A stretch of DNA of 64,000 bases from Zygnema cylindricum (lineage: Eukaryota; Streptophyta; Zygnematophyceae; Zygnematales; Zygnemataceae). Below the pieces are notes generated by a model that was not told where the DNA came from, did not search any database, and worked only from the letters and a program-made list of their open reading frames with translations. Position 1 is the stretch's first letter. Every line of letters starts with the position of its first letter. The translations under genes were made by a program, and so were the position numbers. This document shows positions 59,301-64,000 of the stretch, one piece after another. The DNA lies in the NCBI GenBank assembly GCA_037447655.1, contig JBBHKE010000817.1:280191-344190 (forward strand), read 5' to 3'.

Positions 59301-62300
59301 GAGGGGGAGGGGGAGGGGGAGGGGGAGGGGGAGGGAGAGGGGAGAGGGGAGGGGGAGGGGGAGGGGGAGGGGGAGGGGGAGGGGGGAGGGGGAGGGGGAG
59401 GGGGAGGGGGAGGGGGAGGGGGAGGGGGGGGAGGGGGAGGGGGGAGGGGGAGGGGGGAGGGGGAGGGGAGGGGGAGGGGGAGGAGGGGAGGGGGAGGGGA
59501 GGGGGGAGGGGGAGGGGGAGGGGGAGGGGGAGGGGGAGGGGGAGGGGGGAGGGGGAGGGGGAGGGGGAGGGGGGAGGGGAGGGGGAGGGGGAGGGGGAGG
59601 GGGAGGGGGGGGGAGGGGGAGGGGGAGGGGGAGGGGGAGGGGGGGAGGGGGGAGGGGAGGGGAGGGGGAGGGGGAGGGGGAGGGGGAGGGGGAGGGGGAG
59701 GGGGGAGGGGGAGGGGGGAGGGGGAGGGGGGGAGGGGGGAGGGGGAGGGGGAGGGGGAGGGGGAGGGGGAGGGGGAGGGGGAGGGGGAGGGGGAGGGGGA
59801 GGGGGAGGGGAGGGGGAGGGGAGGGGGGAGAGGGGGAGGGGGAGGGGGGAGGGGGGAGGGGGAGGGGAGGGGGAGGGGGAGGGGGAGGGGGAGGGAGGGA
59901 GGAGGGTGAGGGGGAGAGGGGAGGGAGGAGGGGGAGGGGTGGGGGGTGTGGGGAGGGGAGGGAAGTGGGGGAGGGGGAGGGGTGGGAGGGAGTGAGGGAG
60001 GTGGGGGAGGAGGGAGAGGGAGAGGGTGAGGGAGGGGGGGGAGGAGGGGAGAGGGAGAGGGAGAGGGAGAGGGTGAGGGGAGGAGGGAGAGGGTGAGGGA
60101 GAGGGAGGGAGAGGGGAGAGGGAGAGGGGGAGAGGGAGGGAGGAGGGAGGGGGAGAGGGAGGGTGGGGGGGAGTGAGGGAATAGGGGAGGGAAGGAGTGA
60201 GGGAGAGGGAAGGGAGGGGGGGTGGGAGGGAAGGGGGGAGGAGGGGGGAGGGGGAGGGAGGTTGGGAGGGAGGGAGGGAGGGAGGGGAGCGAGGGAGCGA
60301 GGGAGGGAGGGAGCGAGGGAGCGAGGGAGCGAGGGAGCGAGGGAGCGAGGGAGCGAGGGAGCGAGGGAGCGAGGGAGCGAGGGAGCGAGGGAAGGAGGGA
60401 GGAGGGAGGAGGGAGGAGGGAGGAGGGGAGGAGGAGGAGGGAGGAGGGAGGAGGGAGGAGGGAGGAGGGAGGGAGGGGAGGGAGGAGGGAGGAGGGAGGA
60501 GGGAGGAGGGAGGAGGGAGGAGGGAGGGAGGAGGAGGAGGAGGAGGGAGGAGGGAGGGAGGAGGGGAGGAGGGAGGAGGGAGGAGGGAGGAGGGAGGAGG
60601 GAGGAGGGAGGAGGGAGGAGGGAGGAGGGAGGAGGGAGGAGGGAGGAGGGAGGAGGGAGGAGGAGAGAGGGAGGGAGGAGGAGGGAGGAGGGAGGAGGGA
60701 GGAGGGAGGAGGGGAGGGAGGAGGGAGGAGGGAGGAGAGGAGGGAGGGAGGAGGGAGGAGGGAGGAGGGAGGAGGGAGGAGGGGAGGAGGGAGGAGGGAG
60801 GAGGGAGGGAGGAGGGAGGAGAGGGAGGAGGGAGGAGGGAGGAGGGAGGAGGGAGGAGGGAGGAGAGGAGGGAGGAGGGGAGGGAGGGAGGAGGGAGGAG
60901 GGAGGAGGGAGGGAGGAGGAGGAGGAGGGAGGAGGGAGGAGGGAGGAGGGGAGGAGGAGGGAGGAGGGAGGAGGGAGGAGGGAGGGAGGAGGGTGGAGGG
61001 AGGGAGGGAGGGGAGGAGGGTGGAGGGAGGAGGGGAGGAGGGAGGAGGGGAGGGAGGAGGAGGGAGGGTGGAGGGAGGGAGGGAGGAGGAGGAGGGAGGA
61101 GGAGGAGGGAGGAGGGAGGGAGGAGGGAGGAGGGGAGGAGGGGAGGGAGGGAGGAGGGAGGGAGGGAGGAGGGAGGAGGGAGGAGGGTGGAGGGGGAGGA
61201 GGGGGAGGGAGGAGGGAGGAGGGAGGTGGGGTGGAGGGAGGAGGGAGGAGGGAGGAGGGAGGAGGAGTGGTGGTGGGAGGAGGGTGGAGGAGGTGGAGGG
61301 TGGAGGGAGGGTGGAGGGTGGGTGGTGGTGGTGTGGAGGAGGGAGGAGGTGAGGAGGTGGAGGTGGGAGGGAGGGAGGAGGGAGGAGGGAGGAGGGAGGA
61401 GGTGGAGGTGAGGGAGGTGGAGGGAGGGAGGGAGGAGGTGGAGGGAGGAGGGAGGAGGAGGTGTGGGGAGGAGGGAGGAGGGAGGGAGGGAGGAGGGAGG
61501 GTGTGGAGGGAGGTGGGGAGGAGGGAGGAGGGAGGTGGGAGGAGGGTGGAGGGGTGTGGGTGGAGGAGGGGAGGAGGGTGGTGGGTGTGGTGTGGGTGGA
61601 GGTGGGAGGGTGGAGGGAGGTGGAGGTGTGGTGGAGGGGAGGAGGTGTTGGGTGTGGAGGGAGGTGGTGGTGGGTTGGTGTGGAGGAGGTGGGAGGAGGG
61701 TGGTGTGGGTGGTGGGTGGTGGGTGGAGGGGTGGAGGTGGGTGGAGGGAGGGTGGGAGGTGGGTGGTGGGAGGTGGGAGGTGGGTGTGGTGGTGGAGGGG
61801 AGGAGGGTGGAGGGTGGAGGGAGGAGGGAGGAGGGAGGAGGGAGGTGGGTGGAGGTGTGGAGGGAGGGTGGGGTGGAGGGTGGTGGAGGGTGGTGGGTGG
61901 AGGGTGGAGGGGAGGAGGAGGAGGGAGGGAGGGAGGGGAGGGTGGAGGGAGGAGGGAGGAGGGAGGAGGGAGGAGGGAGGAGGGAGGAGGAGGAGGAGGA
62001 GGGAGGAGGTGTGGAGGGAGGAGGGAGGAGGGAGGAGGAGGAGGGAGGAGGGTGTGGAGGGAGGAGGGAGGTGGAGGAGGAGGGAGGAGGAGGGAGGGAG
62101 GAGGAGGAGGGGAGGAGGGAGGAGGGAGGAGGGAGGGAGGGAGGAGGAGGAGAGGGAGGAGGGAGGAGGGAGGAGGGGAGGGAGGGAGGGAGGGAGGAGG
62201 GAGGAGGAGGGAGGGAGGGAGGAGGAGGAGGGAGGAGGGGAGGGAGGAGGGAGGAGGGAGAGGGAGGGAGGGAGGGAGGGAGGGGAGGGGAGGGAGGGTG

Positions 62301-64000
62301 GGAGGGAAATATACAGGAGGATGGGGATAAAGCCGCATGGATTCATTGATACATCTTGTCACGTATTTTAAATTTCGAGTGTCGGCAAATGTTGGTTTTT
62401 GTCCGTTGAGAACAATTTCGACTTCTTCTTGAGCCTTTTTGAGAGCCTCAGGATTCTGCAAATCCGCAATTGCGATTCGTCAGAGGAGGAAGAGGTAAAA
62501 AAAAGAGGATAGGGCATTAAGAGGAAGAGATAAGAACTAACATTCAGAAAAGAATATAAAGAGAAAATAAAAATAACAGAAACATAGAGACGCAGAGAGA
62601 AAGAGAGAGACAGAGATTGCAAGAGAAACAGATCAAGAGGTAGGCAATAGAATTAGAAATAGAAAAACAGACAGTTGCAGAAACAGAGAAAGGAGAAGGC
62701 CGAGAGAAACGTAAAAAGAGTTGAAAAATGGATAGGGAGGGCAGGACAGGGAGAGAGAGAGAGTGTGGTGAGCTAACCTGTGCCAGCAGATAAGCTGTCC
62801 ACGTCAGCACAGAGCCTGTGGTCTCATGGCCGGCCACTAGCATCGAGAGGAGATCGTCTCTTAACTGTTGACTTGAAACCTAAAACCCTAACACATAAAT
62901 ATTCAAATTCAAGTCAAAAACTGAATAAGACTTGACACAGTCGAGGTTAACTCACGTTAAACTTCATAACTCCTACTCAAAAGTTCTCCTCATAAGCCAT
63001 ACCGCTCCAATCAGATTCGTTACCTCCTCCTCCTCACCCCTCACTCCAATTCCTCTCCCCTCTCCCTCCCCCTCTCCCCCTTCCCCTTCCTCTCTCCCTC
63101 TTATTTCTCTGCTTGCCAAAAGGGAGTCAAACAGAGACAAAGATCCACTAAATAGTCAGTGAGCCTCTCTGCAGCTCCCTTCCCTCTCCACCCCTCTACC
63201 ATGCTCTCCTCCTTCCTTACCTCTTCTCTGCTTGCCAGAAGGAACCTGAGTACACTTGGATCTGCCTCATTCACATACTCCTCTCCCTCTACTCTCTCTC
63301 CCTCCTCCTCCACCATGGCTTTACATTTTGCCACCAACTCCTCCACTGTAACTTGAATCAAAGAAACTGCCGATGCTGCTTTTTGTTGTCGAGGAATAAT
63401 TTGACAAAGAATGGGAACCTGAAGTCCGTTTTCAAAATAACAGAGAAAAAGTCGAAAATTTAAGAAAGGTAGAGAAAAGGAAACAGTAATAAGAAGAAAA
63501 CCCACAGGATGAAATTTCCAAAATCTTATAATTTGGAAAAGTTTTCAGCATTCTTTGGGCACAAAATGTCGAAGTTCAACTTTTGCAATGTCGCTAAAGA
63601 GAAAAAAAGAGAATTATTTATGAATTAATAAAACAAAACCTTTTGAGCACGAGATAATAAATAAAGAAACAAAAACATTCTCTGTTGGGATTCAGACAGG
63701 GTTTTAAGTTTTATAAACATCAGCTGACCTCAAATCTTAAAAACAAATATGACTCACAAATGTCAGGGAAGTTAAAAACAAAAGGGGGGAGAGGCTCTCA
63801 AAATCAGAAAGAAAACCTTTTTGAAAACTAAAATGTACCTTCCAATAGGGCAAAATGTCGGTGGATCTCGATTCTGTTTCCTTCAAAGCTGTATAAACGG
63901 CTTGAATTAAAGGACTATCGGTCGTTAACGAATCAAAATCGTAATTAAAAACCGCTTTTCCAATAATGTCGAGAGTCAACTGTGAAAATTGTGCTTCCAT
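56311..64000 (-). CDS. CYP97C1: Cytochrome P450 CYP97C-type carotenoid epsilon-ring hydroxylase (C-terminal 341 aa, 5' part off the window)
   Basis: Minus-strand exons: from beyond 64,000 to 63,839; 63,418-63,221; 62,879-62,778; 62,455-62,315; 58,159-58,052; 57,177-57,095; 56,722-56,560; 56,379-56,311 (stop TAG). All introns are GT-AG and phases agree. CYP97C (LUT1) hydroxylates the epsilon ring of carotenoids in the plastid, leading to lutein. P450 landmarks are intact: I-helix AGHETT, K-helix ESMR, PERF, and heme-binding [11 protein letters not shown] with its cysteine. Segments such as [34 protein letters not shown] and [12 protein letters not shown] resemble CYP97C more than CYP97A or B. 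Most introns are short (180-420 bp); two hold G/A arrays (874 bp and 4,155 bp). The subfamily call rests on remembered motifs. Confidence 0.93.
57268..58047. repeat. G/A-rich array in a CYP97C intron (0.8 kb)
   Basis: The plus strand is almost pure G and A: mainly GGGGGA and GGGGA units from 57,328 to about 57,800, with GAGAGGGA-type edges. It sits in the intron between exons 58,159-58,052 and 57,177-57,095, starting within a few bases of the exon donor at 58,052. In the CYP97C pre-mRNA it is C/U-rich. The long Gly/Arg or Pro/Ser frames over it are repeat artefacts. Confidence 0.97.
58785..62307. repeat. Giant G/A-rich satellite-like array in a CYP97C intron (3.5 kb)
   Basis: The array is purine-only on the plus strand apart from rare C and T. 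Blocks run from left to right: GGGAGA units (about 59,000-59,095), GGGGGA units (59,096-59,895), a mixed GGGAGA/GGTGAG region, GAGGGAGC octamers (about 60,288-60,391) and GGAGGGA heptamers (60,392-61,185). A GGTGG-containing zone (61,190-61,900) and more GGAGGGA units up to 62,307 follow. It fills most of the 4,155-bp intron between exons 62,455-62,315 and 58,159-58,052, ending seven bases from the donor GT. The template strand of the gene is the G-rich one. Confidence 0.97.

Noticed and set aside
58627-62461. Very long open frames over the G/A array (Pro/Ser-rich on the minus strand, Gly/Arg/Glu-rich on the plus strand, up to about 1,260 codons)
   Set aside because: They arise because a purine-only repeat contains no stop codons in most frames. 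Splice sites of CYP97C show the region is an intron.
56311-64000. CYP97A (beta-ring hydroxylase) as the identity of the P450
   Set aside because: [39 protein letters not shown] and [16 protein letters not shown] fit CYP97C better. The difference should be confirmed by a tree.

Overview
The window comes from a nuclear genome of a streptophyte plant (a streptophyte green alga or an early-diverging land plant). It carries three spliced genes with GT-AG introns. One encodes the minor PSII antenna CP24 (LHCB6), a streptophyte-lineage antenna as far as I know. The others encode a CYP97C-type carotenoid hydroxylase and a TAA/TAR-alliinase family aminotransferase. No prokaryotic operons, CRISPR arrays, rRNA genes or ordinary tRNA genes were seen.

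Bases 1 to about 31,680 are a nest of LTR retrotransposons whose order can be read from target-site duplications (TSDs). The outermost layer is a decayed minus-strand Ty3/gypsy element (called G1 here), present as protease at 31.4-31.7 kb and 11.2-11.3 kb, RT at 9.86-11.2 kb and RNase H/integrase at 0.64-2.4 kb. It was split by a solo LTR (X, TSD CTTTT) that itself received a nearly complete minus-strand Ty1/copia element (C1, TSD TAATC). It was also split by a plus-strand chromovirus (G2, TSD CACAG/CACAA). G2 contains a second X-type solo LTR (X', TSD TCCAC) and a three-LTR plus-strand copia block (C2/C3, TSD ACTTC), and the C3 part holds another solo copia LTR (TSD TATTT). All coding regions in the nest carry stops, frameshifts or deletions.

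Bases 31.7-41.6 kb are repeat-rich. They hold a tandem duplication, fragments of a non-LTR-like retroelement C-terminus, a copia element with collapsed pol (C4), and a head-to-tail pair of TA-flanked MITE-like elements. The TAR gene follows at 41.6-45.0 kb on the plus strand (5 exons, 591 aa), with a minisatellite in intron 2 and a TGATGA-type repeat in intron 4. From 45.0 to 53.0 kb the sequence is AT-rich and mostly intergenic.

LHCB6 lies at 53.07-54.51 kb on the plus strand (2 exons, 269 aa). Upstream is a 126-bp tandem duplication, each copy carrying CCAAT next to a CACGTGGC G-box. Converging on it from the right edge is CYP97C on the minus strand (56.3 kb to beyond 64 kb; last eight exons). 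Two neighbouring introns of CYP97C contain large G/A-rich arrays, one 0.8 kb and one 3.5 kb. LHCB6 and CYP97C are functionally related, because CYP97C enzymes make lutein and light-harvesting proteins bind it; the adjacency may still be chance.
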